DNA from: Rhodanobacteraceae bacterium
Lineage (GTDB): Bacteria; Pseudomonadota; Gammaproteobacteria; Xanthomonadales; Rhodanobacteraceae
Direction: 5' to 3'
NCBI GenBank assembly: GCA_004299705.1
Contig: SCQS01000012.1
Coordinates: 1 to 64,000 of the forward strand
Length of the DNA: 64,000 bases
Shown: positions 25,861 through 36,180 of the stretch, in pieces
Layout of the letters: every line of letters starts with the position of its first letter
Numbering within the stretch: the first letter of the stretch is position 1
Made by a program: the position numbers and the translations under genes
Notes under the pieces: model-generated
The model's database searches: none
Seen by the model: only the letters and a program-made list of their open reading frames with translations
Told to the model about the DNA's origin: nothing

Positions 25861-27204
25861 TCACATCGCGGGCTGCATGCGCCGTTGCCACCACACCCAC
25901 AGGAAATACAGCGGCACGCCGACCAGCGTGATCAGGATGCTGGCGATGGTGGACCAGAACTGTGCGTACAGCGCGTTGGCGACCACCACGAAGGTCGCCA
26001 GCACGAACAGCGCGGGAATCACGGGATAGCCGAGCGCCTTGTACTTGCGGGGGAAGTCCGGACGTTTCCTGCGCAGGATGAACAGGCCGATCACGCACAG
26101 CGCCAGGAACGGCCACACGCCCAGCACGTAGCCTTCGGCGAGTTGCATGAAGTCGCGCAACAGCACGTAGATCACCGCCAGCACCACGATGAAGCCGATT
26201 GCGACATACGGCGTTTCGTATTTCGGATGCACCTTGCCGACGGTGCGGAAGAACAGGCCATCTTCGGCCATCGCGAAGAACACGCGCGGGCTGGAAAGGA
26301 TGCTGCCGTTCAAGGTGCCGAACACCGACAACATCACCAGCGCGCCGACCAGAGAGGCGCCGACGCGCCCCAGCACCACGCCTGCCGCATCTGCCGCGAC
26401 CGATTTCGATGCCGCGAGTTGCGGCAACGGCAAGGCGCGCAGGTACGCCGTGTTGATCAACAGGTACACCACGATCACCACCAGCACGCCGCCGATCAAC
26501 GCCAACGGCAGGTTGCGCTGCGGATTCTTCACCTCGCCCGACAGCGTGGTCAGGTTTTCCCAGCCGTCGTAGGCCCACAACGCCGCGATCAGGCCGATGC
26601 CGATGCCCGACCACTTGGCCACGCCCATGGGCTCGGCGTTGAGCGGGTTGTGTGCCCCGCCCGGCGCGAGGAAGAAGATCGCGGCGGACAGCCCCACGAT
26701 CGCCAGCACCTTGGCGCCGGTCGAAATGTTCTGGATATACGCGCCGAGTTTCACCGAACGATAATTCGCGGCCGCGACCAGGATGATCAACGCTGCCGCG
26801 ATCGCGTGCTGCACCTGTTCGGGAATCGGCACGAAGAAACCCAGGTATTCGGCGAACATCAGGCTTTGCGCCGCCCACGAAATCGGGGTGGTCAAAAGCC
26901 ACATCCAGCCGAACAGGAACGCCAACGGGCGCCCGTAGGCTTCCCGCAAATAAACGTAGGGGCCGCCCGCCGCCGGATACATCGCCGCGAGTTCCGCGAT
27001 CGACAGCGCGCCGAACAGCGCGACCACGCCGCCGAGTATCCATACCAGCGCGATGCCGGTCAGGTTGCCGGCCGCGCCCGCGATCGGCGATGGCACACGG
27101 AATATGCCGCTGCCGATGATCACGCCCACCACCACCGCCATGCCGGTGGCGAGGCCGAGTTTGCGCGGCAGTTCGCGCGGTGCGCTGACGGATGCTTCGG
27201 TCAT
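25861..27204 (-). CDS. APC superfamily amino acid permease/antiporter
   Basis: 447 residues, twelve membrane helices. The conserved GLATGMAVVVGVIIGSGIFRVP near residue 20 forms the substrate-site helix 1, and GEVKNPQRNLPLAL follows helix 6. It resembles LAT/ serine-threonine-type exchangers (GxGIF motif with AAGGPYVYLREAYG). Start ATG 27204 was chosen; a longer frame upstream adds a non-family tail. It is divergent from the TonB receptor gene. It may import amino acids released in the neighbouring peptide-degrading locus (inference). Confidence 0.9.
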   Translation of the reverse strand: MTEASVSAPRELPRKLGLATGMAVVVGVIIGSGIFRVPSPIAGAAGNLTGIALVWILGGVVALFGALSIAELAAMYPAAGGPYVYLREAYGRPLAFLFGWMWLLTTPISWAAQSLMFAEYLGFFVPIPEQVQHAIAAALIILVAAANYRSVKLGAYIQNISTGAKVLAIVGLSAAIFFLAPGGAHNPLNAEPMGVAKWSGIGIGLIAALWAYDGWENLTTLSGEVKNPQRNLPLALIGGVLVVIVVYLLINTAYLRALPLPQLAASKSVAADAAGVVLGRVGASLVGALVMLSVFGTLNGSILSSPRVFFAMAEDGLFFRTVGKVHPKYETPYVAIGFIVVLAVIYVLLRDFMQLAEGYVLGVWPFLALCVIGLFILRRKRPDFPRKYKALGYPVIPALFVLATFVVVANALYAQFWSTIASILITLVGVPLYFLWVWWQRRMQPAM

Positions 27205-27585
27205 GGCCGGGAATCGTACAGGTTCAGCGTGCGCCTGTTGAAGCCGTTCGCTTGATGCGATGCGCCAACCCGACACCCGCTGCACGCGTCGAATCGCAAG
27301 GCCGGCAGCGCTCTCGCGCGGCGTTCAGGAAACCGCCGCAGCACAAGACCATAACCGCGAGCTATGCCGGCTGCCGGTCTTTTCATTGGTGGACTTCGCG
27401 GCCCGTTGGGTATGCTCCACAGCGTGACGGACCCGGCGACCCCGCAACGGCCCCCTGACGTCATTGTTCGAGGGACCGTTCGAGGGATTCGAAGTTTGCA
27501 CATGACGCGCGCCGCAGCGAAGTGGCCAACCACCTTGCAGCAAATCAACCGCATCGAGTGACGCATCGACCGGGGAGTGGGAACC
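27205..27585. other. 381-base upstream region of the TonB receptor
   Basis: No gene is credible here. It separates divergent permease and receptor genes. It contains the 44-bp element at 27349-27392. A good ribosome site (GGGGAG) lies about ten bases before the receptor ATG at 27586. Confidence 0.7.
27349..27392 (+). promoter_or_regulatory. 44-bp shared upstream element, copy 1 (TonB receptor)
   Basis: Starts CCATAA, then after three bases CGAGCTATGCC, two bases, CTGCCGGTC, and the invariant TTTTCATTGG, ending TGG. It aligns without gaps to copies 2-4. It ends 193 bases before the receptor start and points toward it. Confidence 0.8.
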
Positions 27586-30500
27586 ATGAAGAGCAAGTCT
27601 CGGCATACGCCTCACCGCAACAACGTCTTCCGGCGCAAGGCGCTGGCCATCGCCATCGGGTCGGCTGCCCTGGGCTTTGCAGGCGCGGCCACCGCGCAAG
27701 CGGTCAATGGCACCATCTACGGCACCGTACCCGTGGCACAAGGGGAAACCGTCCAGATCACCGGCGGCGCGGGATTCAACCGCACCATCGCCGTGGGACC
27801 ATCGGGCAAATACTCGGTCACCCTGCCGGTCGGTACCTATACCGTGTCGCTGTTGCAGAACGGCAAAATCGTCCAGTCGCGTACCGATGTCAGCCCGGTG
27901 GCGGCGGGCGCGGTGGCAGTGGACTTCTCGACGTCGGCAGGCGCCCAGAACGTCACGATGCTCAACGCGATCAACGTCACGGCCAACGCCATCCCCGCGA
28001 TCGACGTCTCCACCACCAACCAGGTCACCACGATCACCGCCAAGCAGTTGCAGGTATTGCCCTTGCAACGTGACGCCGCCGACATCGCGATGCTTGCGCC
28101 GGGTGTCGGCATGGGTTCTCCGCAACTCGTCAACGGCCCATTGAACAACCCGATCAACGTGTTCGGCGGCGCGTCCACGGCCGAGAACGCGTATTACATC
28201 GACGGCATGAACGTCACCGATGCGCTGGATGCGCAGGGCGGCCTCGAACTGCCGTACGGCGCGATCGAACAGCAGCAGACCTTCATCAGCGGTTACGGCG
28301 CCAAATAACGGCCGATCCATCGGCGGCGTGATCAACCAGATCGGCAAGAGCGGTTCCAACGAATGGCATTTTGGCGTGCGTGCGCTGTGGCAACCCGCGG
28401 GGTGGGCCAGCGATTCCCGCAACTACTACTGGGCCAACCCGCTCTGGACGCAACCCGGCCAGACCCCGGGCAACCTGTATCAGTACAACAAGGGCAACCA
28501 CCAGCAGGAAACGATCTACGACGTCTACGTCAGCGGCCCGATCATCAAGGACAAGTTGTTCTTCTTCCTGGGCGCCGAGCAGGACAACATCAGCGGCACC
28601 TCGATCGGGTCTATCGTGAGTCCGTTCGCTTACAACTACCACAAGCACCAACCCAAGATTTATGCCAAGTTGAACTGGAACATCAACGACAGCAACATCC
28701 TGACCTTGACCGCGTTGCAGAGTTCGTACAAGAACTGGCAGGCGCAATACAACTACGACTACAGCACCTTTCTGCCCGGCAGCTTCTCTGCACTCAACCA
28801 GACCGGCAAGACCGCCGCGAGGATGTGGGTGCTCAACTACACGTCCTATCTCACCGACAACCTGACCCTGAACGCGATGCTGGGCAAGACGCGGGTCGAG
28901 TATTACACCCAGACTCCGGGGTTCCCGGGATTCGATCCTTCCCTTCCGTTCATCGGCAGCGCCTCGCTGCAAAATCCCGCGTTCATCCCGTCGGGCAGCC
29001 CCGGCATCGTCAACGCGCAGACCAGCGAGACCCAAAACATACCCTCGCATCAGGTCCACGTGATGAGTTACCGGGTGAGTCTGGACTGGAAATTGCCCTG
29101 GAACCTCTTCGGTACCCACGACATACAAGTCGGCATCGACAACATCAACTCCTGGGATCATGACGACGGCTTTGACATGACCGGCCCGGGCTACGCGTGG
29201 ATTTATGGGCAAAGCTCACCCGGCGCGCCGCTCTTCCTCTCCCCCGGTGGCCCGAGTGTCCCGCCGTACGCCGGCCCGGCGTGCTATGCGCCGGCCACCA
29301 CTTGCTACTACGTGGCGAAGCAGATCGACATCCAGAATGCGTCCGTCAAGGTCTTCCAGCGCGCCCAATACGTCGAGGACAACTGGCAGATCACCCCGAA
29401 CTTCCTGTTGAACCTGGGGCTGCGCAACGACCAATTCACAAACTTCGATGGTTCCGGCGTGCCGTACATCCGGCTCACCAAGCCGCAATGGGCGCCCCGC
29501 ATAGGATTCAGTTGGAACGTGCACGGCGACTCCACCCTGAAAGTGTTCGGCAACGCCGGTCGTTACTACCTTGCGCTTCCGCTGACCACCGCAACCTCCA
29601 TTGCCGCGCCCGTGACAGCCACCAACCAGTACGGGACCTACACCGGGATCGATCCCGCGACCGGCGCACCCATCGGATTCACGCCACTGCCGCAGAGCCC
29701 ATCGACGGGCGTGTCGATCGACAACGAGTACGGTCAGCCGAAGGACCCGAGGGTCTCCACGGCCCAGAACGTCAAGGCGGAGTTTTCCGACAACTTCGTG
29801 CTGGGCATGCAGCAGCAGTTCCAGATGCTGGGGACCAAATGGGTGTTCGGCGCCACCGGCACCTACCAGAAGATGAGCCGCATCATCGACGACGTCGACT
29901 GGGAACAAGGCGAATGCGCGGCGGGGCTGGCGCAGGGCTACACCTGGATGACGCCTGCCACCTGCAGCAACTGGGCCCAAAGCCTGGTGCTGATGAACCC
30001 GGGCGTGACCAACAACCTTTTGATGAAGGCGCCGGACGGCAGCCTCGTTCCGGTCACCTTTACGGCCGCGGACCAGAAGTTCCCGCGCGGGCCGACCCGC
30101 AAGTACTACTCGCTGGATCTGTCGCTGACGCACGAATGGGATGGCAAGTGGTTTGCCAAGTTCGACTACGTGTGGTCGCAGACCATCGGCAACACCGAAG
30201 GTCCGGTGAGCACCTATTCCCAGCAGAGCGGATCGTACGAATCGATCACGACGGCATGGGACTTCCCGGAAAGGATGCAGTATTCGTACGGCTTCCTGCC
30301 CAACGACCGCAGGAACCAGATCAAGATCTTCGGCGCGTACGCGATCAACAAGGACTTGACGGTCGGCGGCAACCTGTATCTGGCCTCCGGAACGCCGCGC
30401 ATGTGCAGGGGCGGCTACGGGCCGGACCAGCTGGCCCTGCATGGTTCACACACTTACTACTGGTGCGGCGGCGTGCCGGTACCGCCGGGTTCGCTGGGCC

Positions 30501-30727
30501 GTATGCCCTGGACCAAACGCGTGGATCTCAGCGTGGATTACAAACCCGCATGGGCCGATCACAAGCTCGACTTCAACCTCGCGGTGTTCAACGTGTTCAA
30601 CAGCCAGACGCCGTTGTTCGTCAACGATTTTTTCCTGACGACCAGCAATCCCAACCCCGAGTACGGAATCATCGAGAACAGCACGCCGCCGCGCTCGGTG
30701 CGGTTCTCCGTGTCGTATGACTTCTAG
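27586..30727 (+). pseudogene. Oar-like TonB-dependent receptor, one-base frameshift
   Basis: The two frames together give a receptor of about 1046 residues. The first part (27586-28308) has a signal peptide, a carboxypeptidase-regulatory-like domain (GTIYGTVPVAQGETVQITGG, GPSGKYSVTLPVGTYTV) and a plug domain ending ISGYGAK. The second part resumes with RSIGGVINQIGKSGSNEWHFG and runs as a beta-barrel to the terminal VRFSVSYDF, ending in Phe as outer-membrane proteins do. At 28303-28309 the sequence reads AAATAACGG where AAATACGG would keep the frame, so one A is extra. Oar-like receptors take up peptides or related large substrates. A terminator follows. The defect may be real or a sequencing error. 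Confidence 0.88.
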
Positions 30728-30748
30728 CCCGAAACCCGATCTCTCCCC

Positions 30749-30775
30749 CGCCGGGTGCGAGCCCGGCGTTTTTTT
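30749..30775 (+). terminator. Rho-independent terminator after the TonB receptor
   Basis: CGCCGGG and CCCGGCG form a stem around a short TGCGAG loop, followed by seven T residues. It begins 22 bases after the receptor stop and separates it from the sulfotransferase gene. Confidence 0.9.
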
Positions 30776-30806
30776 GTCTGCGGGATCGACCGGGCTGACT
30801 TGTAAT

Positions 30807-32468
30807 ATGGGCGCAGTCAACCAAGGCATGGGCCTCCATTTGGTGCCTGATACGCAGCCGCCACAGTCGACCCAGCGTCAGCCGTTGTCGCCCGTCACGC
30901 GCCGTTTGCTGGCGCGGGCGCGTGAGGAATGGACACAACACGAGTTCGCAGCGGCCGAACGCTCGCTGACCAACGTGCTGTCCCTGGCTCCAGACGATCC
31001 CGAGGCCACGCGGATGCTGGGCGGCGTGGTGCTGCGCCTCGGCAAGCATGCCAAGGCCATCGAATGTTTCCGGAAAGTCCTTCCCGTGTGGCCCGACGAC
31101 GACGACCTGCGACTCGGGCTGGGGATCGCGTTGTATGAACAAGGTGAGGTCGACGAGGCCCTGCGGCACCTGCGGTGCGCCTGTGAAATTGCGCCGACTT
31201 CCGCATCCGCATGGTTCAACCTCGGCGAGGCGCTGGCACGCGAGGCACACACTCCGGAAGCCACCCCATCCCTGCAGCGCGCACTCGAACTCGACCCGGC
31301 GCACATCACGGCCCGGCTTTCGCTGGCCAAGGCACAGGCGAACCTGGGTCATGTCGACGCCGCGGTCGCCGGGTTCCGCGAGGTGCTGCGCCGCGACCCC
31401 GGCAATGCCGAGGGCTGGTTCGGGCTGTCGAATCTCAACACGGTGCGTTTCGATGCCGCGGATGCAGCATCGCTGAAGCAAGCCCTGGCGCGTCACAACT
31501 TGTCGGAACGCGACCGCGAGCTGTTGGCTTTCACCTACGCGAAGGCGCTGGAAGACCAAGGCGATTACGCGCAAGCCTTCGAGGCATTCCGCACCGCCAA
31601 TGCATCGCGCCGCCAGCGCATCCGCTGGGATGCCGCCGGGGAGCACCGCCGCGTCGAAGCCATCCTGCGTGTATTTGCAAACGAGATGCCGGCGCCATTG
31701 GATGCGCAGCTTGGCCGCGAAGCCATCCTGATCGTCAGCATCCCGCGCTCCGGGTCGACGCTGGTCGAGCACATCCTCGCTTCGCACCCCGAGGTCGAGG
31801 GCGCGAACGAGATCAAGGATCTGCAGAACGCGATCGACGCGGAAACCCAACGTCGACGCTCGGCCGGCTCCAATACGGCGTACCCGTTGTGGGCGCCGGA
31901 TGCGACCGCCGCGGATTGGCAGCGTCTCGGCCGCGAATACATGGCCCATACCGCGCGTTGGCGCGAGCGCAAACCGCGCTTCACCGACAAGAGCCTGATC
32001 ACCTGGTACCTGGTCGGCCCGGCGCTGGCGATGTTGCCAGCCGCGCGCGTGGTGGTCGTCCGGCGCGACCCCGTGGAAACCTGCCTCGCGTGCTTCCGCC
32101 AGTGCTTCAGCGAACGTAGCGGTTTCGCCTGCGACCTCGACGAGATGGCCGACTACTGCGCCGACTTCCTGCGCGTCACGCGCTTCTGGGTGGACAAGTA
32201 CCCCGATCGCGTGATGGATTTGCAGTACGAATCATTGGTGGCCAACCCGGAAGCCGAAATCCGCCGCATGCTGGATTTCTGCGGCCTGCCGTTCGACCCG
32301 GCTTGCCTCGAGCCGCACAAGGCACGGCGCACGGTGCAGAGCCTGCCCAGCGCCGCGCAGGTGCGCCAGCCGATCCACGCCGGCACGGCGCGCAGCGCGT
32401 TGTACGGCGACAAGCTGGATCGACTGCGTCGGCGGTTGCGGGATGCGGGGGTGATCGCAAATGAGTAG
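30807..32468 (+). CDS. TPR-repeat sulfotransferase family protein
   Basis: About 553 residues. Residues 30-260 hold five or so TPR repeats (EWTQHEFAAAERSLTNVLSL, LGKHAKAIECFRKVLPVWP, ASAWFNLGEALA). From about 310 a sulfotransferase domain follows: ILIVSIPRSGSTLVEHIL is the 5'-phosphosulfate loop for PAPS and VVVVRRDPVETCLACF the 3'-phosphate site. Such TPR-sulfotransferases often follow Oar-like TonB receptors in xanthomonads; the acceptor is unknown. Start is ambiguous between ATG 30807 and ATG 30828; neither has a clear ribosome site. A terminator between this gene and the receptor suggests its own promoter. Confidence 0.87.
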   Translation: MGAVNQGMGLHLVPDTQPPQSTQRQPLSPVTRRLLARAREEWTQHEFAAAERSLTNVLSLAPDDPEATRMLGGVVLRLGKHAKAIECFRKVLPVWPDDDDLRLGLGIALYEQGEVDEALRHLRCACEIAPTSASAWFNLGEALAREAHTPEATPSLQRALELDPAHITARLSLAKAQANLGHVDAAVAGFREVLRRDPGNAEGWFGLSNLNTVRFDAADAASLKQALARHNLSERDRELLAFTYAKALEDQGDYAQAFEAFRTANASRRQRIRWDAAGEHRRVEAILRVFANEMPAPLDAQLGREAILIVSIPRSGSTLVEHILASHPEVEGANEIKDLQNAIDAETQRRRSAGSNTAYPLWAPDATAADWQRLGREYMAHTARWRERKPRFTDKSLITWYLVGPALAMLPAARVVVVRRDPVETCLACFRQCFSERSGFACDLDEMADYCADFLRVTRFWVDKYPDRVMDLQYESLVANPEAEIRRMLDFCGLPFDPACLEPHKARRTVQSLPSAAQVRQPIHAGTARSALYGDKLDRLRRRLRDAGVIANE

Positions 32469-32505
32469 GGCCTGTTTCAAAAATATGCCTGCGAATGTTT
32501 TGCTC

Positions 32506-32620
32506 GTCATCCCCGGGCCGCCCGCGCTGTTTGCGGGCGGAACCCGGAATCCGATGTCTTTGCTCCGGGTTCGAAAAGACACTGGATTCCGGATCGCCGC
32601 TACGCGGCGTCCGGAATGAC
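32506..32620. repeat. GTCAT...ATGAC inverted repeat element
   Basis: The left end is GTCATCCCCGG, the right end CCGGAATGAC. Inner hairpins GCCGCCCGCG / TGCGGGCGG and GATCGCCGCTACGCGGCGTC are visible. The last bases of the element provide the ATG of the following amidase frame. Confidence 0.82.
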
Positions 32621-33401
32621 GATCAATTGTCCATTTCCGTGCGTGCGAGTTGCTGGTCTGCTCTTGGGCTGCGCAGCGTTGATACTGTTATCTGCCTGCG
32701 CCCCGCTGCCGCCACGCAACCCGATCGCAACCTGGGTGCCATCGAAGAACTACGACATCCGCAAGCCGCAGTTGATCGTGCTGCACTTCACCGATCAGGA
32801 TTCGGTCGCGCAGGCGTTGAACACCTTGCGCACCCACAACCCGGGCGGGCCGGTCAGCGCGCATTACCTGATCGGACGCGATGGCCACACCTACCAACTG
32901 GTCAGCGAAGTCGATCGCGCCTGGCATGCCGGCGGTGGACGTTGGGGCACCATCACCGACGTCAACTCGGCGTCCATCGGCATCGAACTCGACAACAACG
33001 GCGACGAGCCATTCCCGCCCGCGCAGATCGCCAGCCTGCTGCGGCTGCTCGCCGACATCACCACGCGCTGGGACATCCCGCGCGCACAAATCATCGGCCA
33101 CGAAGACCTGGCGCCTGCGCGCAAGGACGACCCGGGCCCGCTGTTCCCGTGGGCCACGCTGGCCGCGCACGGTTTCGGCCTGTGGCCCGATCCGCCCGCC
33201 ACGCTGGTCGATCCCCCGCCCGGCTTCGATCCGTGGATGGCGTTGACCGCGATCGGCTATCCGCTGGACGATCCGCAAGCCGCGGTGCGCGCGTTCCACA
33301 ACCACTTCCGTGGCATCGGCGGCGACACGCTGGACGCCGAGGACATGAAGATCCTCTACAACTTGGTCGGCAAGATCGAGCACGGCGATACCGAGAAATA
33401 G
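32616..33401 (+). CDS. N-acetylmuramoyl-L-alanine amidase, AmiD-like lipoprotein
   Basis: 261 residues. An Amidase_2 (T7-lysozyme-like) domain with zinc ligands in LIVLHFTDQD, the AHYLIGRDG turn, DRAWHAG and IIGHEDLAPARKDDPGPLFPW. A C-terminal PG_binding-like helical domain includes DPQAAVRAFHNHFRG. The N-terminus is a lipoprotein signal (LLLGCAALILLSAC). It cleaves the bond between N-acetylmuramic acid and L-Ala, releasing murein peptides. ATG 32616 lies in a repeat; GTG 32643 (about nine residues shorter) would give a more standard signal peptide and may be the true start. Confidence 0.88.
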   Translation: MTINCPFPCVRVAGLLLGCAALILLSACAPLPPRNPIATWVPSKNYDIRKPQLIVLHFTDQDSVAQALNTLRTHNPGGPVSAHYLIGRDGHTYQLVSEVDRAWHAGGGRWGTITDVNSASIGIELDNNGDEPFPPAQIASLLRLLADITTRWDIPRAQIIGHEDLAPARKDDPGPLFPWATLAAHGFGLWPDPPATLVDPPPGFDPWMALTAIGYPLDDPQAAVRAFHNHFRGIGGDTLDAEDMKILYNLVGKIEHGDTEK

Positions 33402-33414
33402 GCCATTACGGAAC

Positions 33415-34707
33415 ATGACGCAGCACGACTTCAAACCCACGCTCGACGCCTTCACCAAGGGCGCGCCCTCGCACCGCTTGTCCGGCAACGAACCCGTTGC
33501 GCAGCGCGGCTGGAACGTCCTGCGCGAAGACATGCCGTTGCCGCTAGCGGTCATCAAACGTTCGGTGCTGGAAGCCAACAGCCGCTGGATGCAGGCCTTC
33601 ATGCGCAAGCTGGGCGTGCAGTTCTGCCCGCACGGCAAGACCACGATGAGCCCGCAGTTGTTTGCAAGGCAGCTCGCGGACGGCGCATGGGGCATCACCT
33701 GCGCCACGCCGCAACAACTCAACGTGGTGCTGGCCGCGGGTGCGCGCCGCGCGCTGGTCGCCAACCAGATCGTGGGACGCGCCAACATCGACATGCTGCT
33801 GGCGGCCGTGCAGGGCCATCCCGCCGCGGACATCCACCTGCTCGCGGATTCCATCGAAGCCGTGCGCGCCCTGGCCTCGCGGGCACGCGAACTGCAGGTC
33901 ACCCGGCCGATTTTCGTGCTGGCCGAACTCGCGGCGCGCGGATCGCGGACGGGCTGCCGAAACATCGCGTCGCTCGTGGAGGTGGCCACGGAAGTCGCGC
34001 GGCATCACCCGCACCTGATACTGGCCGGCGTCGAAGGCTACGAGGGCACCATCGCGACATCCGATCCCGCCGCCGCGGCACACGCCGTGACCGATTTTGC
34101 CGAACAATTGCTCGACGCCGCCGGCGAACTGGATCGACGCGGACTGTTCCAGCACGTTGAATCGATCATTCTCAGCGCCGGTGGCTCGGAGTACTTCGAC
34201 ATCATCGCGTTGACGCTGCGCAAGGCGCGCCTGTCGCAACCGGCCGAAGTCGTGCTCCGAAGCGGCTGCTATCTCACCCACGACACCCTGCACTACTCCG
34301 CGGCGTTCGAGCGCATCCGCTCGCGCACCGGCGAGGCGCGCGAAGGCGCGGGACTCAAGCCGGCATTGGAAGTCTGGGCCTATGTGCAGTCCCGTCCCGA
34401 ACCGACGCGTGCCTACGCCAACATGGGCAAGCGGGATGTTTCAAGCGACTGGGATCTGCCCGTTGCGGTTCGCTGGTTCCGGCCCGGACGCGATTCGGTT
34501 CCACAAGCCGTGCCGGAAAATGTGAAGATCACCGCACTCAACGACCAGCACGCACACCTCGAGTGCCCTGCCGACTCGCCCCTCGCGATCGGCGACATGC
34601 TGGCCTTCGGCATTTCCCACCCCTGCACCACGTTCGACAAATGGCGAACGCTGTACCTGGTCGATGACGACTACACCGTCGTCGACGTTGTCCAGACCTG
34701 CTTTTGA
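33415..34707 (+). CDS. D-serine dehydratase-like PLP enzyme (DSD1/ D-threonine aldolase fold)
   Basis: 430 residues, alanine-racemase fold-type III. The PLP lysine is in [10 protein letters not shown] (Lys75). The C-terminal beta domain ends with [17 protein letters not shown], whose His and Cys bind zinc in the D-serine dehydratase and D-threonine aldolase families. Such enzymes deaminate or cleave D-hydroxy amino acids. It follows the amidase by 13 bases and overlaps the convergent dadA gene by 37 bases. The exact substrate (D-Ser, D-Thr or another D-amino acid) is open. Confidence 0.87.
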   Translation: MTQHDFKPTLDAFTKGAPSHRLSGNEPVAQRGWNVLREDMPLPLAVIKRSVLEANSRWMQAFMRKLGVQFCPHGKTTMSPQLFARQLADGAWGITCATPQQLNVVLAAGARRALVANQIVGRANIDMLLAAVQGHPAADIHLLADSIEAVRALASRARELQVTRPIFVLAELAARGSRTGCRNIASLVEVATEVARHHPHLILAGVEGYEGTIATSDPAAAAHAVTDFAEQLLDAAGELDRRGLFQHVESIILSAGGSEYFDIIALTLRKARLSQPAEVVLRSGCYLTHDTLHYSAAFERIRSRTGEAREGAGLKPALEVWAYVQSRPEPTRAYANMGKRDVSSDWDLPVAVRWFRPGRDSVPQAVPENVKITALNDQHAHLECPADSPLAIGDMLAFGISHPCTTFDKWRTLYLVDDDYTVVDVVQTCF

Positions 34708-35972
34708 AGGGTGTGAGGTTTGCGGTAGCGTGAAATATCGAATCCTTCGGTATCGATTTGTGGCAATGCCCCCGTGATCAGGTCGGCAAGGTAACGCCCC
34801 GAACCGCACGCCATGGTCCAGCCCAGCGTGCCGTGGCCGGTGTTGACAAAAAGATTTCGGATGGGCGTGGCGCCGACCACGGGCGTGCCGTCCGGCGTCG
34901 CCGGTCGCAGGCCCGTCCAGAGTTGTCCTCGCGCAAGGTCGCCGCCTTGCGGGTACAAACCCGTGAGGACTTTTTCCAGTGTCGCCCGCCGTCGAGGCGG
35001 CATCGTCATGTCGAAGCCGCACAGTTCGGCCATGCCGCCGACGCGGATGCGCTGGTCGAAGCGGGTCACGGCGACCTTGTAGGTTTCGTCCAGTACGGTC
35101 GAGGCAGGCGCCATCGCCGAATCGGTGATGGGCACGGTCAGCGAATAACCCTTGAGTGGATATACCGGGAGACGAATGCCCAACGGCGCAAGCAAACGTG
35201 GGGTATGGCTGCCGAGCGCCAGCACGCAGCGATCCGCACGCTCGTTTCGGCCGTCGATGCGCACGCCGGTGACGCGGTCGCCGGAAGCCTCGAGTGATTC
35301 CACCATCGCCCCGTAACGAAACTCCACACCCGCGGCTCGCGCACGTTCCGCGAGCCGCCGCGTGAACAGTTCGCAATCGCCGGTTTCATCGCGCGGCAGG
35401 CGCAATGCACCCGCGAAACGATCGACCATGCCAGCCAGCGCCGGCTCCACCTTGGCGATGCCGGTACGATCGAGCATTGCGTACGGCACGCCGAAGCGCT
35501 GCAACACCGCGATGTCCTTGCCGGCGGCATCCAGTTGTGCCTGCGTGCGGAATACCTGCAAGGTGCCCAGTTGCCTGCCCTCGTATTCCAGACCGAGTTC
35601 GTCGCGCAACGCGTCGAGGCAATCGCGGCTGTAGCGCGCCAAGCGCAGCATGCGCGCCTTGTTGACCGCATAGCGCCGTGCCGTGCAATTGCGCAGGAAC
35701 TGCAACAACCAAAGGTATTGGTGCGGATCGAGGCCGGGCTTGATGACCAGCGGCGCGTGCCGGGAGAACAGCCACGCCAGCGCCTTCAGCGGCACGCCGG
35801 GCGCCGCCCACGGCGCGGCGTAGCCGGGCGAGATTTGGCCCGCGTTCGCGAAACTGGTTTCCTGTGCGGGGCCCGCTGCGCGATCCACCACCGTCACTTC
35901 GCAGCCCGCGCGCGCGAGATACCACGCGCTGCATACGCCGATGACGCCGCTGCCGAGAACGAGTACACGCAT
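34671..35972 (-). CDS. dadA: D-amino acid dehydrogenase (DadA family)
   Basis: 433 residues. N-terminal FAD-binding [17 protein letters not shown] (GxGxxG at 7-12), then the DadA segments [22 protein letters not shown] and [17 protein letters not shown], and the C-terminal [16 protein letters not shown]. It oxidises D-amino acids such as D-alanine to 2-oxo acids and passes electrons to the respiratory chain. Start ATG 35972 has GAGG nine bases upstream. It is convergent with the D-serine dehydratase-like gene. Confidence 0.93.
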   Translation of the reverse strand: MRVLVLGSGVIGVCSAWYLARAGCEVTVVDRAAGPAQETSFANAGQISPGYAAPWAAPGVPLKALAWLFSRHAPLVIKPGLDPHQYLWLLQFLRNCTARRYAVNKARMLRLARYSRDCLDALRDELGLEYEGRQLGTLQVFRTQAQLDAAGKDIAVLQRFGVPYAMLDRTGIAKVEPALAGMVDRFAGALRLPRDETGDCELFTRRLAERARAAGVEFRYGAMVESLEASGDRVTGVRIDGRNERADRCVLALGSHTPRLLAPLGIRLPVYPLKGYSLTVPITDSAMAPASTVLDETYKVAVTRFDQRIRVGGMAELCGFDMTMPPRRRATLEKVLTGLYPQGGDLARGQLWTGLRPATPDGTPVVGATPIRNLFVNTGHGTLGWTMACGSGRYLADLITGALPQIDTEGFDISRYRKPHTLQKQVWTTSTTV

Positions 35973-36002
35973 CGCTTTCGAATTCCTCAGGAGCCCCGAC
36001 AC

Positions 36003-36155
36003 GGATCAACGCGGTTGAACTCGAATCAATGGCTTTCACCCGTATCCATCCGCATCAAAAGCTTTGACGCGGATCAACGCGGATGAACACGGATTTACAG
36101 CTTTTATCCGTTCTTGTCCGCTTTTATCCGTGTCGAAAAGCTCCTCGCCACGCGG
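36003..36155. repeat. CGGATCAACGCGG / ATCCGTGTC repeat, copy 1
   Basis: Between dadA start and the amidohydrolase stop. It holds GACGCGGATCAACGCGGAT and the inverted TTTTATCCGTGTC, with a more degenerate half-copy at 36003-36040. The core resembles 42868-42949 closely. Confidence 0.65.
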
Positions 36156-36180
36156 CAAGCCCAATCGTGTGCGTTGTCAT

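Noticed and set aside
23813-27043. A 1076-codon minus-strand frame that would fuse the permease region to the M61 peptidase
   Set aside because: The upstream part is the permease gene read in a wrong frame. The signal peptide and ribosome site at 25711 mark the real start.
27364-27561. 65-codon frame starting inside element copy 1
   Set aside because: The ATG is part of the motif, the translation differs completely from frames at the other copies, and there is no ribosome site. The motif is conserved as DNA, not as protein.
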